Positions 26,236 to 34,543 of a stretch of DNA of 64,000 nt are shown in pieces. The DNA is from JBNKFV01 sp050290265. GTDB taxonomy: Bacteria; Pseudomonadota; Gammaproteobacteria; Pseudomonadales; Cellvibrionaceae. The translations under genes and the position numbers were made by a program. Location of the stretch: assembly GCA_050290265.1 (NCBI GenBank), contig JBNKHI010000009.1:18845-82844 (forward strand), in the 5' to 3' direction. The notes beneath the pieces are model-generated. The model searched no databases. It had not been told where the DNA came from and saw only the letters and a list, made by a program, of their open reading frames with translations. Numbering within the stretch: the stretch's first letter is position 1; every line of letters begins with the position of its first letter.

Positions 26236-26673
26236 ATGCCTTTGTATAACATAAATACTTTTGCGCTAGCGGCGACATTATTGGTTTTGGCTGGATGTGC
26301 AAGTGTAAAACCTACCAACGATACGCTTTATGAGCAATTGGGCGGTATGCCAGTGATAGAAAATATTGTTGATAATTTTGTTAATGAAATCGGCCACGAT
26401 CACATTGTCGTGCAACATTTCTTGAATTCAAATATAAATCGTTTTAGGGAAAAAATGATCGAGCACTTGTGTGTAGAGACCTCTGGCCCTTGCCATTATA
26501 CCGGTGACAATATGATTGATGTGCACGCAGGGAAAAATATCTCTGAATTGGAATTTAACCGTACTGTAGATTTACTCATCAATGCGATGAACAAAGCCAG
26601 TGTTCCTCACCCCCTGCAAAATAAGCTGCTGGCCAGGTTGGCTCCGTTGAGGAGCGAGATTATTTATCAATAA
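26236..26673 (+). CDS. Lipoprotein-anchored group I truncated hemoglobin
   Basis: A 145-residue globin with a lipoprotein signal: LVLAGC places the lipidated cysteine at residue 21, so the globin faces the periplasm. The fold follows the trHbN pattern: LYEQLGGMPVIENIVDNFVNEI, PCHYTGDNMIDVHAGKNISELEF with proximal His97, and a short C-terminal helix. Periplasmic, lipid-anchored globins are uncommon; most truncated globins are cytosolic. It lies 12 bases after the DUF3034 gene and closes the operon. A role in binding O2 or NO near the sensor domain of the EAL protein is plausible but inferred. Confidence 0.86.
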   Translation: MPLYNINTFALAATLLVLAGCASVKPTNDTLYEQLGGMPVIENIVDNFVNEIGHDHIVVQHFLNSNINRFREKMIEHLCVETSGPCHYTGDNMIDVHAGKNISELEFNRTVDLLINAMNKASVPHPLQNKLLARLAPLRSEIIYQ

Positions 26674-26731
26674 GGCTGGCGATCACTGGGTGTTACTTTG
26701 ACTTTTCCTGACGATTAATATCAGCTTTCTA

Positions 26732-27565
26732 TTATTCTGGTGCCAGTACCTCAATTGCGTGCGTGCCCTTCGCTGGAGCGAGCTCGTTCACTAATGTAGG
26801 TAACAGAGCTTCCATTGTTTTATAAAGCGTCCAAGGGGGATTGATCACAATCATGCCGGACGCTGTCATACCTCTTTCTTCTGTGTCCTCAGATAAACCC
26901 AGCTCAAACTTCTGCATATTTTTAATGCCGGCATTAACCAGGCTTTTCTCCATACGTTGAATTTGATTACGTTTAACTACCGGGTACCAAATTGCGTAAG
27001 TACCTGTGGGAAACTTTTTATAGGCATTAGCAATGACTTTGGGCAGGATTTCGTAGTCGGCTTTAATTTCATAGGATGGATCGATTAAAACTAGCGCCCT
27101 GCGGGACAGGGGTGGAACCAAACGGATGAGGTTCTTGAAGCCATCCTCACGTTCAACTCGAATTTTTTTGAAAGCTTGGCAGTTATCGCGCAACTTCAAA
27201 TAGTCTGTGGAATGCAATTCGTAAAGCCACGCTGCATCCTGAGGGCGCAGGAATGCAGCGGCGATTAGTGGCGATCCTGGGTAGCGGGATAACTGCTTGT
27301 TGTGGTTGAGGTGTTTAACGATATCAATGTAGCGCTTTAGGGCCGGTAGCTCGCAGGTGTATAGCTTGTCGATGCCGTTTCGATATTCTTCTAATTTGCT
27401 GGCGTGGTCAGACTGCAGCGAATACAGGCCTGCACCAGCATGGGTATCAATATAAGTGAAGCCTTTATCTTTTTGGATAAAGTGCTGTAGGCACTCAATC
27501 AGTACGATATGTTTTAACACATCTGCGAAATTTCCGGCATGGAAGGAATGGCGATAGCTGAGCAA
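26732..27565 (-). CDS. rlmJ: 23S rRNA (adenine(2030)-N6)-methyltransferase
   Basis: SAM-dependent methyltransferase for A2030 of 23S rRNA; 277 residues, as expected. Signature N terminus MLSYRHSFHAGNFADVLKH and the SAM-binding stretch YIDTHAGAGLYSL are both present. The catalytic motif reads IDPSYE (Asp162), a variant of the D-P-P-Y motif found in E. coli RlmJ. It is a single-gene unit converging on the globin operon with about 60 bases between stops. Confidence 0.94.
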   Translation of the reverse strand: MLSYRHSFHAGNFADVLKHIVLIECLQHFIQKDKGFTYIDTHAGAGLYSLQSDHASKLEEYRNGIDKLYTCELPALKRYIDIVKHLNHNKQLSRYPGSPLIAAAFLRPQDAAWLYELHSTDYLKLRDNCQAFKKIRVEREDGFKNLIRLVPPLSRRALVLIDPSYEIKADYEILPKVIANAYKKFPTGTYAIWYPVVKRNQIQRMEKSLVNAGIKNMQKFELGLSEDTEERGMTASGMIVINPPWTLYKTMEALLPTLVNELAPAKGTHAIEVLAPE

Positions 27566-28117
27566 GTTGACCTCGGGATAAAGTAGCGTAAATGGAATAT
27601 TGATGACGCCTAGTTTATCACAATCGCTCTACCACAATTGTTTTATTGCATGACTTGTAGCTGAAATCCCATGTGGTTAAGGTCTGACCTGGTCTAGCTA
27701 TTGATGGTTGTCGATTAATTTCTCTTTTGACGAACCATAGTACTTAAGACGTGGATATTTATGATCCGGCTAAATTGAGTCCTGGCCGCTAGGCTGATAT
27801 TTTCCACTCCTTAAGCTAAGTCCTGCAGGATTTTTGGGTGAGGTACAAAAGATTAGTGACAAAGGTAGTAAAATTACCAATGCAGTAAAAGAAATTACCC
27901 AAATGTTGGGTAACGAGGGTCAGCTGCAAAGCAGAACAGGTAGGCTGCGGATAAAGAGGAGTCAGCCACTGATTATTCTCCATAATCTATGGCTTCTCAT
28001 CGTTATGTAGTTGGTCGTGTCGCATACCAGAAGAAATATTAATCTTCTGTCTAGAAAAGCCATTGTTAAAACGGGCATGAAAAGGCCCGTTTTTATTTCT
28101 ATAAGCCCAAAAATATT
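27566..28117. other. Long intergenic stretch with a coding-like remnant and a terminator
   Basis: 552 bases without a convincing gene. Between about 27839 and 27960 one forward frame is open and reads as amphipathic helix (EVQKISDKGSKITNAVKEI, then TQMLGNEG), with no start codon or domain, so it may be a decayed gene end. A terminator lies at 28068-28093. Confidence 0.4.
28068..28093 (-). terminator. Terminator of the DUF3833/folX unit
   Basis: Perfect 9-base stem AAAACGGGC (28068-28076) and GCCCGTTTT (28085-28093), eight-base loop. It lies 25 bases beyond the stop of the DUF3833 gene and ends in T-rich sequence on both strands. Confidence 0.82.
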
Positions 28118-28702
28118 TTATTGTTTAGTAATAACTAACTGTATCTGGCCAACCGTAATTCCAAATTTTTTGAGTTTAGATTCGTTGATTAGTGTGGTTT
28201 TGTTAACCAGATACATTCTGTCATCAACCGTTAAATCCATGGTTGAATCTTTGTAGGGAATCCGCAATACGTAGTTTAGAAACATACTGTTGCCTGCTGT
28301 CCTTGCTTGGCCGGTTCCGATAACATCCCCGGCTGTCGCAGTGTACTGACTCGAGCCTGCAGGTGACAGTGTCCACACTCTTTTTTGCTCTTCGCCGTCG
28401 TTGAATAGAAAGTTTTCTTCCAGTATTCCGACGCCGTTTTTCCAAAAAGCATTGATGTCAGCATTGAAATATCGAATAACTTTTCCTGACCAATCCTTCA
28501 CTATTCCATGTGCCGTGAGCTTACCGCTGAAAAATTCTTCCGGCACCATTCTCGGTTGATAGTCTGAATATTCTTCTACTGCCGTTGAAGAGCAGCCTGT
28601 TAAGGAAAAAGATCCAATGAGTATGCTGGCCATAAGGATTCCATAAATAGTGTTTGAAACATTTTTTCGGTTTTTATGAGACAGTAGTTGCAAAAGTTTC
28701 AT
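28118..28702 (-). CDS. DUF3833 family lipoprotein
   Basis: A 194-residue lipoprotein; the lipobox SLTGC puts the lipidated Cys at about residue 37, after a hydrophobic stretch MASILIGSFSLTGC. The remaining domain matches DUF3833: EEFFSGKLTAHGIVKDWSGKVIRYF, EENFLFNDGEEQKRVWTL, VDDRMYLVNKTTLINESKLKKFGI. Function unknown; the fold resembles lipocalin-like beta proteins. In several gammaproteobacteria it sits next to folate or pterin genes, and here it follows folX by 15 bases on the same strand. The start could be residue 1 or an internal Met about 23 residues later. Confidence 0.82.
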   Translation of the reverse strand: MKLLQLLSHKNRKNVSNTIYGILMASILIGSFSLTGCSSTAVEEYSDYQPRMVPEEFFSGKLTAHGIVKDWSGKVIRYFNADINAFWKNGVGILEENFLFNDGEEQKRVWTLSPAGSSQYTATAGDVIGTGQARTAGNSMFLNYVLRIPYKDSTMDLTVDDRMYLVNKTTLINESKLKKFGITVGQIQLVITKQ

Positions 28703-28717
28703 GTATGAGTTTGCCTT

Positions 28718-29137
28718 TTAGCGTGACAGTTGTCTGTTTGCTTGCAGTGTTACGGATACTGAGTCAGAAAAGCGCAGGGCGTGTGGTTTATCGACAGTGA
28801 CCCGAGCATAGTTGGCAAGAGGGTCACTCATGGCAATATTCAGTAAGTCGCCAGTTAACTTTTCCAATAGTTTAAATTGGCCGTGTTCGACGTAGTCAAT
28901 TATTGCCTTAGTGATAGTTTTATAGTTCAGGGCCGTACTGGCATCGTCTGTTTTACACGCTTCGGAGGCATCATAATGAATTTCGGCATTGACAATGATG
29001 TCTTGTTGCTTGGCTATTTCATCAGGATTAAAACCAATATAGGTCCGCAGACGCAAGTCGCGTATGTTGATAATTGCATCGCTGTATTGAATGTCACTTA
29101 GCGGTGTCGAATGAATGCTGTGCAGTTGCGTAGCCAT
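28718..29137 (-). CDS. folX: Dihydroneopterin triphosphate 2'-epimerase
   Basis: A 139-residue enzyme of the FolB/FolX fold that turns 7,8-dihydroneopterin triphosphate into the monapterin form. FolX is favoured over FolB by IINIRDLRLRTYIGFNPDEIAKQQDIIVNAEI, ALNYKTITKAIIDYVEHGQFKLLEKL and KPHALRFSDSVSVTL, which agree with E. coli FolX residue by residue in long blocks. An N-terminal extension of about 20 residues is unusual. It is divergent from folE across 246 bases; the two would act in order to make a tetrahydromonapterin cofactor. The folM reductase partner is not in the window. Confidence 0.88.
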   Translation of the reverse strand: MATQLHSIHSTPLSDIQYSDAIINIRDLRLRTYIGFNPDEIAKQQDIIVNAEIHYDASEACKTDDASTALNYKTITKAIIDYVEHGQFKLLEKLTGDLLNIAMSDPLANYARVTVDKPHALRFSDSVSVTLQANRQLSR

Positions 29138-29383
29138 GATTGCGTTCCTGAGTAATAGTCTTGCCGGTATATCTCCGATATGAATTCACTTACGCGGCAA
29201 GCTGGACGTTAGATCATTGGGTAAGATGATCTTGTGCAGATGCTTTTCTGGTCCTTATGACTATTCTGAGAATCCATTGATCCAGCCCTTAATAACGAGC
29301 GTATTAACGCCGCTAATGAGAATAACTACCCACTAACACCACGCTTCATTTGAAGCTCGTGGGTCGCATTTGAGGGAAAAATC

Positions 29384-30025
29384 ATGCTCACACCGGAAGC
29401 TGAAAGTGTAAGAGATATTTTGATTGAGCGAGGGTTGGAAACGCCGTTGGTCCCTACGGCATTAAGTGCTGATGAAAAGTATTTGCGAATTAAAGGGCTC
29501 ATGACTGAGGTCTTAGGTACGCTAGGTTTAGATCTTTCTGATGACAGTCTGGAGGAGACTCCCCATCGCATCGCAAAAATGTATGTGAATGAAGTGTTTT
29601 CCGGATTAGATTACGAGAATTTCCCAAAAGTTGCGGTCATTGATAATCGTATGGGTATTGATGAAATGGTTAAAGTGCATGATATAAATTTAACCAGCAC
29701 CTGTGAACATCATTTTGTGGTAATTGACGGTGTGGCAAAGGTTGCCTATATACCCAGTCACAAAATTATCGGTTTGTCGAAGATAAACCGGATTGTGCAG
29801 TTTTTTGCGCAACGGCCGCAGGTGCAAGAACGCCTGACGCAACAAATATTACTGGCATTGCAAACACTGTTGCAAACAGACAACGTCGCTGTATCTATTC
29901 GTGCGACGCATTATTGTGTCAAAGCTCGTGGTATTCGCGACAGTAATTCATTTACAGAAACAACCTCTTTAGGCGGACTGTTTAAATCTCGCGATCGAAC
30001 ACGTGCAGAATTTTTGAGTGCGTAA
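29384..30025 (+). CDS. folE: GTP cyclohydrolase I
   Basis: Converts GTP to dihydroneopterin triphosphate, the first step to folate and pterin cofactors. 213 residues. Zinc ligands Cys107, His110 (TSTCEHHF) and Cys178 (ATHYCVKARG) are intact, as are IPSHKIIGLSKINRIVQFFAQRPQVQERL and the His in SHK. It faces the divergent folX gene, implying joint use in pterin synthesis. An N-terminal extension of about 40 residues relative to minimal forms is common. The nearest downstream gene is 550 bases away, so it is probably monocistronic. Confidence 0.95.
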   Translation: MLTPEAESVRDILIERGLETPLVPTALSADEKYLRIKGLMTEVLGTLGLDLSDDSLEETPHRIAKMYVNEVFSGLDYENFPKVAVIDNRMGIDEMVKVHDINLTSTCEHHFVVIDGVAKVAYIPSHKIIGLSKINRIVQFFAQRPQVQERLTQQILLALQTLLQTDNVAVSIRATHYCVKARGIRDSNSFTETTSLGGLFKSRDRTRAEFLSA

Positions 30026-30580
30026 CTGTGGTAACCCAGTTTTTAATAAGGTGATGGTTTTGTTATAGCTGTTTTTTGTGGTGGGACTGTTTTTCAAGCG
30101 GCGAAGTAGACATTCTGCCGCTTCCCTATACAACCTGCCGTAAAAAAAGAGTTCGTAGTTGGCTTCGGCTCGTACTCTCCAAGCAGAGCGTCAGAGTTGT
30201 CAGATTTTCTTTCCATGTCGTTGAGTTCTTTAGTACCAGGAAAAGTTGGCAAGATTCATGCTGTGGAACTACTTGAGATTTTTGATTGATGTCACTTTAC
30301 GTTTAACTGTAGGTGTTGAGCCTTTACAAGGCTGCGCCGAGTTCGTTAGGGTGGTATTAGATGCTTGCTTATGGGCTTCAAATAAAATTTCTGCACCAAA
30401 GTATTGCGCTCTTTGGTAATGTAAAAACAGGTTGCTTCGTTTAGGTGCGCTCTGTTTTTGAAACTTTCAGCTACACTATAGTGAGTATGGTCTGTAAGTA
30501 TTATGGTTAAGTAATAGAATTATTGGTGACGCCGTTAAAATGCCAACTATTTCAACAGGTTGGTTTCGCTAAGGAGGCTT
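30026..30580. other. Intergenic region between folE and ectoine operon
   Basis: 555 bases. A weak hairpin AAGCGGC/GCCGCTT (30096-30102 and 30117-30123) may end folE transcription. The promoter of the ectoine operon should lie in the second half. No gene or strong operator recognised. Confidence 0.4.
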
Positions 30581-31747
30581 ATGTCAGGTTTCTGGCAAGA
30601 GACAATTACCAAAGCGACAGAGGTACGTCGTGAATTGCACCGCTATCCCGAATTAGGGTGGCAAGAAGAAAAAACAGCTGCGCGCATCCGCGAGGAGTTA
30701 ACCGCGCTGAATATCCCTTGGGCAACATGCGCCGGTACCGGCACTATTGCCCGACTTAATCCTACCAGTAAAGGTCGTCATATTGCCCTGCGTGGCGATA
30801 TTGATGCGCTGCCTATTCATGAAAAAACGGAGCAGGAATATTCCTCAATGCATGAGGGGTGTATGCATGCCTGCGGCCATGACGGTCATACGGCAACGTT
30901 GCTGGCGACTGCAGCGTGGCTCAAAAAACATGAACAAGAACTTTCTGGTCCGGTAACATTATTGTTTCAGCCGGCAGAAGAGGGTGGCCATGGCGCCTTA
31001 AAAATGATTCAGGCCGGTGCCTTGAATGGCGTGGACGAAATTTTTGGTTGGCATAATTGGCCAGCAATTCCGTTTGGTAAGATTGTTTGCCCTGATGGTA
31101 TTGTTATGTGTGGTAATGGAACTTTTTCTATTACCGTAAACGGCAAAGGTGGCCATGCAAGTCAGCCAGAGCTTTGTGACGATCCGGTATTGGCTGCTTG
31201 CGCGATTAATATGGCGCTACAACAAATTGTTAGTCGCAAGTTGGCACCGCAAAACGCCGCAGTTATTAGTGTAACCTCCATTGAAGCTCCCAGCGGTGCG
31301 ACCGTTATTCCTGCGCAAGCGGTACTCGGTGGTAGCATTCGCGTTCCTAATCAGGAAGTTCGTGAAACCGTTGAGCGGTTAATTTATCAAGTCGCTAAGG
31401 ACACTGCGAAAAGTTATGGGGTGACGTGCGATATCGATATTCAGCCACGTTACAATGCCACTATTAATCATTCCCAGTCAGCGGCTATTCTCAGACAAAC
31501 CTGGGAAACATTATTCGGTGGTGACGGATTAGCGAATGATATCCCTGTGCCAATCATGGCGTCTGAGGACTTTAGTTATTACTTGCAAGAAATTCCAGGC
31601 GCGTTTGTGCTAGTTGGCGCAGACGATGGTCCTGATCATCAAGCACCGTGTCATAGTGCTTTCTACGACTTTAACGATCGACTGATCCCTAAAGTCACTC
31701 AGTTGTTCTCTGCGTTGGTCGGTCTTTCTGCGCACTCAAATACATAA
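30581..31747 (+). CDS. M20 family amidohydrolase, probable N-acetyl-diaminobutyrate deacetylase (DoeB2-like)
   Basis: Zinc-dependent M20 amidohydrolase, 388 residues from ATG 30581, preceded by a perfect AAGGAGG. Metal and active-site elements: RGDIDALPIHE, HACGHDGHTA (Cys98, His100, His103), PAEEGGHG (Glu133, Glu134) and the C-terminal His region QAPCHSAFYDF. M20 enzymes labelled DoeB2 act on N2-acetyl-2,4-diaminobutyrate, the product of ectoine ring opening, in place of the aspartoacylase-type DoeB. The neighbours DoeA and DoeC support this, but hippurate hydrolase or another acyl-amino-acid hydrolase would look the same. The next gene starts 224 bases later. Confidence 0.8.
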   Translation: MSGFWQETITKATEVRRELHRYPELGWQEEKTAARIREELTALNIPWATCAGTGTIARLNPTSKGRHIALRGDIDALPIHEKTEQEYSSMHEGCMHACGHDGHTATLLATAAWLKKHEQELSGPVTLLFQPAEEGGHGALKMIQAGALNGVDEIFGWHNWPAIPFGKIVCPDGIVMCGNGTFSITVNGKGGHASQPELCDDPVLAACAINMALQQIVSRKLAPQNAAVISVTSIEAPSGATVIPAQAVLGGSIRVPNQEVRETVERLIYQVAKDTAKSYGVTCDIDIQPRYNATINHSQSAAILRQTWETLFGGDGLANDIPVPIMASEDFSYYLQEIPGAFVLVGADDGPDHQAPCHSAFYDFNDRLIPKVTQLFSALVGLSAHSNT

Positions 31748-31971
31748 TCACAGTAGTAAATATCGCGTTAGATAAGCGATTTTTTTTTGAAAAAACATAT
31801 CAAAATTTAATAAGTAGCAGACGGTCTGTTTTTAATTTTGGTGTGTGTCCGTACTGGAAATAGCCAGCGTTACGCTGTTTATTTCTTCATGCAAAGCCAG
31901 TGGGGTTTTCTCAGGTTTATGCCTCATCTAACTCGTGCTGGTGATATTTCGTCACATTTAAGGAGATAGAT
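31748..31971. other. Gap between the M20 and transaminase genes
   Basis: 224 AT-rich bases inside the presumed ectoine operon. A second promoter could lie here; I see no terminator or repeat. The transaminase has AGGAG ahead of its ATG. Confidence 0.35.
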
Positions 31972-33240
31972 ATGGGAATTTTTGCAGAACGTGAATCTGA
32001 TATTCGCGCCTACTGCCGGGTATATCCTGTAGTTTTTGATAAGGCCGTAAATGCTCGACAGACCGATGAAGACGGTAAAGAGTATATTGATTTTTTTGCC
32101 GGCGCAGGGGTGCTTAATTTTGGGCACAATAACGAAAAAATGAAGCGCGCAATGATTAATTACCTTGAGTCTGATGGGGTGCTGCACAGTTTGGATATGC
32201 ACACCACGGTAAAGCGAACGTTTATGGATCGTTTTGTCTCGACTATTTTAGAGCCGCGTAACATGCCGCATAAAATTCAATTTATGGGACCGACTGGCAC
32301 TAACGCGGTAGAGGCGGCTCTCAAGTTAGCAAGGCGAGTAACCGGACGCGAAGAGATTGTTGCGTTTACCCATGCGTTTCACGGTATGACTCTGGGATCT
32401 CTTGCTTGCACTGCTAATCAACACTTTCGCGGGGCGGCAGGTGTGGCATTGAACAATGTCAGCCATTACCCCTTTGGTTGCGATAAACCCTGCATGGGTT
32501 GTGATATGGGCTGTGGTCAATCGAATCTTGATAATATGCGCGCACTTTATAGTGATGCGTCTACTGGCGTCAGACCCCCAGCTGCCTTTATTCTTGAAAC
32601 CATTCAGGCAGAGGGCGGTGTTAATGTTGCGGATAAGGCGTGGATACAAGCGCTAGCGAAACTTGCGAAAGATTTTGGTTCGCTCTTAATCGTGGATGAT
32701 ATTCAAGTCGGTATAGGACGAACCGGTAATTTCTTTAGTTTTGACGATTTGGATATCGATCCGGATATTATTTGTTTGGCGAAAGGTATTGGCGGTATGG
32801 GTACCCCCATGGCCATGAATCTGGTGAAACCAGAATACGACAAGCACTGGGCTGCGGGTGAGCATACGGGAACTTTCCGTGGCCAGAGCCTGTCTTTCGT
32901 CGCGGGCACGGAGGCGCTGACCTATTTCGAAACAAATGAATTCATGGACGCGGTGAAAGAAAAAGAAAAAGTGATGCAGGCTGCTCTAAAACCTTTGGCA
33001 GAGATGCCCAATGTTCAGGTGCGTGGTAAAGGCATGATCATGGGTTTGGATTTGGGTGAAAGTGGTATGGCTGCCGATGTAGTCAAACAGTGTTTTGCTG
33101 ATGGTTTACTGATAGCCAGTTGTGGGATTGGTGGTCGTGTTGTCAAACTCATACCACCCTTAACGATTCCAGACGATGACTTAAAAGAAGGCCTGGATAT
33201 TTTGGTGGCCGCTACTCAGAAAGTGATGGAGGCAGCATGA
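31972..33240 (+). CDS. EctB-like class III aminotransferase (diaminobutyrate/2-oxoglutarate type) with extra Cys cluster
   Basis: A PLP enzyme of 422 residues, the length of EctB. The best match is to EctB: IDFFAGAGVLNFGHNN, MGPTGTNAVEAALKLAR, ETIQAEGGVNVA, LLIVDDIQVGIGRTGNFFSF and catalytic Lys271 (CLAKGIGGMGTPMA). Unlike known EctB proteins it carries Cys170, Cys174, Cys177 and Cys181 (C-x3-C-x2-C-x3-C), a possible metal site. Context is catabolic: DoeA follows with a 4-base overlap and DoeC is next, while ectA and ectC are absent. So it probably acts as the DoeD-type transaminase, giving aspartate semialdehyde from diaminobutyrate. Direction is inferred from context. Confidence 0.83.
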   Translation: MGIFAERESDIRAYCRVYPVVFDKAVNARQTDEDGKEYIDFFAGAGVLNFGHNNEKMKRAMINYLESDGVLHSLDMHTTVKRTFMDRFVSTILEPRNMPHKIQFMGPTGTNAVEAALKLARRVTGREEIVAFTHAFHGMTLGSLACTANQHFRGAAGVALNNVSHYPFGCDKPCMGCDMGCGQSNLDNMRALYSDASTGVRPPAAFILETIQAEGGVNVADKAWIQALAKLAKDFGSLLIVDDIQVGIGRTGNFFSFDDLDIDPDIICLAKGIGGMGTPMAMNLVKPEYDKHWAAGEHTGTFRGQSLSFVAGTEALTYFETNEFMDAVKEKEKVMQAALKPLAEMPNVQVRGKGMIMGLDLGESGMAADVVKQCFADGLLIASCGIGGRVVKLIPPLTIPDDDLKEGLDILVAATQKVMEAA

Positions 33241-34535
33241 TACAGCGCGATGATATGACGTTTCCATTTGAAGAATATACGCGCCGCATCAGCGAGTTGC
33301 GTGCGCGAATTCAAGAGCGAAAATTAGATGCTGTAGTGATTAGCGACCCTGAAAATATTATGTATTTGACGGATTATCAAACGACAGGCTACTCATTCTT
33401 TCAAGCTTTGGTTGTGCCGCTTGAAAGTGAGCCTTTTATGATTACGCGTAAATTGGAAGAGTCCAATGTGATCGCGCGTACGTGGGTTGAAATTACGCGG
33501 CCTTATCCTGATACCGGTGACGCTATTCAAATGTTAGTTGATGCGTTGCGGGAATTTGGTTTGGGCAATAAGCGCATTGGCTATGAGCGTAACAGTTATT
33601 TTTTCCCGGCTTATCATCAGGATTGTATTCACACGACATTGACCGGCGCCAAATTGTTGGACTGTTTTGGCATTGTGGAAGAAGGTCGTATTTGTAAATC
33701 CGCAGTCGAAATTGACTTAATGCGCAAGGCCGCTATCGCCACAGAAGCAGGAATGTTAGCGGGTATCGAAGCATGTCGTGCGGGTGTTACCGAAAACGAA
33801 ATTGGTGGTGCCATTAGCTCTGCCATGTTTTCGGCCGGTGGTGAACCGCCGGCCGTTATGCCTTATGTCACATCTGGGCCCAGATCGATGATTGGCCATG
33901 CAACGTGGGAAGGGCGCACAGTCCAGCCGGGTGAACATGTCTTTTTAGAAGTGGGTGGATGCTATCGGCGCTACCATACGGCGATGATGCGCACCGTCGT
34001 ACTGGGTGAACTTAAGGATTCCATGTATCAAGCGCAGGAAACCATGAAGCTTGCCCTAAGTACTTTGCACCAACAGGTGCAGCCGGGGATGACCGTATCG
34101 GATGTCGACAATATGGTTCGCAATATCATTACTCACAATAATGTCGGTGCGAAATTGATTACTCGCTCGGGTTACTCCATTGGTATTGCCTTTCCACCCA
34201 GTTGGGATGAAGGCTATATTGTGAGTTTGAAACAAGGTGAATCTGCAGTGCTACGCCCCGGTATGACGTTCCATGTAATTCCCTGGATGTGGGGCGTGGA
34301 TGGGGACAAAACTTGTGGTATTTCGGATACCATCTACATTACTGAAGACGGTTGTGAGTCTTTTTTCACGATGGACCGTGACTTTGTTGTGAAGCCTGAG
34401 CAGGTGAATACCGTCGTCGAAAAACCGAGTTTGGTCGAAGCAATCAATGATGCCAAAGCGCCTGCGGCGAATAACAAAAAAGCACAGGTCGACAAACCTG
34501 TCGCTAAAGATAAAGCACCCGTTAAACAAGCTTAG
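33237..34535 (+). CDS. doeA: Ectoine hydrolase (M24 fold)
   Basis: Opens the ectoine ring to N-acetyl-diaminobutyrate. 432 residues with a prolidase-like M24 fold. Strong ectoine-hydrolase blocks: TRSGYSIGIAFPPSWDEGY, VLRPGMTFHVIPWMWG, and GDKTCGISDTIYITEDGCESFF. The usual M24 metal ligands (two Asp, His, two Glu) are absent at the expected places, as reported for EutD/DoeA-type enzymes. A 30-residue tail rich in Lys, Ala and Pro (from about residue 402) has no counterpart in typical ~400-residue homologues. ATG 33237 overlaps the upstream stop (ATGA). The related EutD acts with a deacetylase partner; the M20 gene could serve. Confidence 0.88.
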   Translation: MIQRDDMTFPFEEYTRRISELRARIQERKLDAVVISDPENIMYLTDYQTTGYSFFQALVVPLESEPFMITRKLEESNVIARTWVEITRPYPDTGDAIQMLVDALREFGLGNKRIGYERNSYFFPAYHQDCIHTTLTGAKLLDCFGIVEEGRICKSAVEIDLMRKAAIATEAGMLAGIEACRAGVTENEIGGAISSAMFSAGGEPPAVMPYVTSGPRSMIGHATWEGRTVQPGEHVFLEVGGCYRRYHTAMMRTVVLGELKDSMYQAQETMKLALSTLHQQVQPGMTVSDVDNMVRNIITHNNVGAKLITRSGYSIGIAFPPSWDEGYIVSLKQGESAVLRPGMTFHVIPWMWGVDGDKTCGISDTIYITEDGCESFFTMDRDFVVKPEQVNTVVEKPSLVEAINDAKAPAANNKKAQVDKPVAKDKAPVKQA

Positions 34536-34543
34536 GAGGTTTT

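Noticed and set aside
30076..30276. Short plus-strand frame after folE
   Set aside because: No similarity pattern, no ribosome site, composition like the surrounding non-coding DNA.
31972..33240. Ectoine biosynthesis (ectB of ectABC)
   Set aside because: No ectA or ectC is adjacent, and ectoine hydrolase and aldehyde dehydrogenase follow, so the context is degradation.
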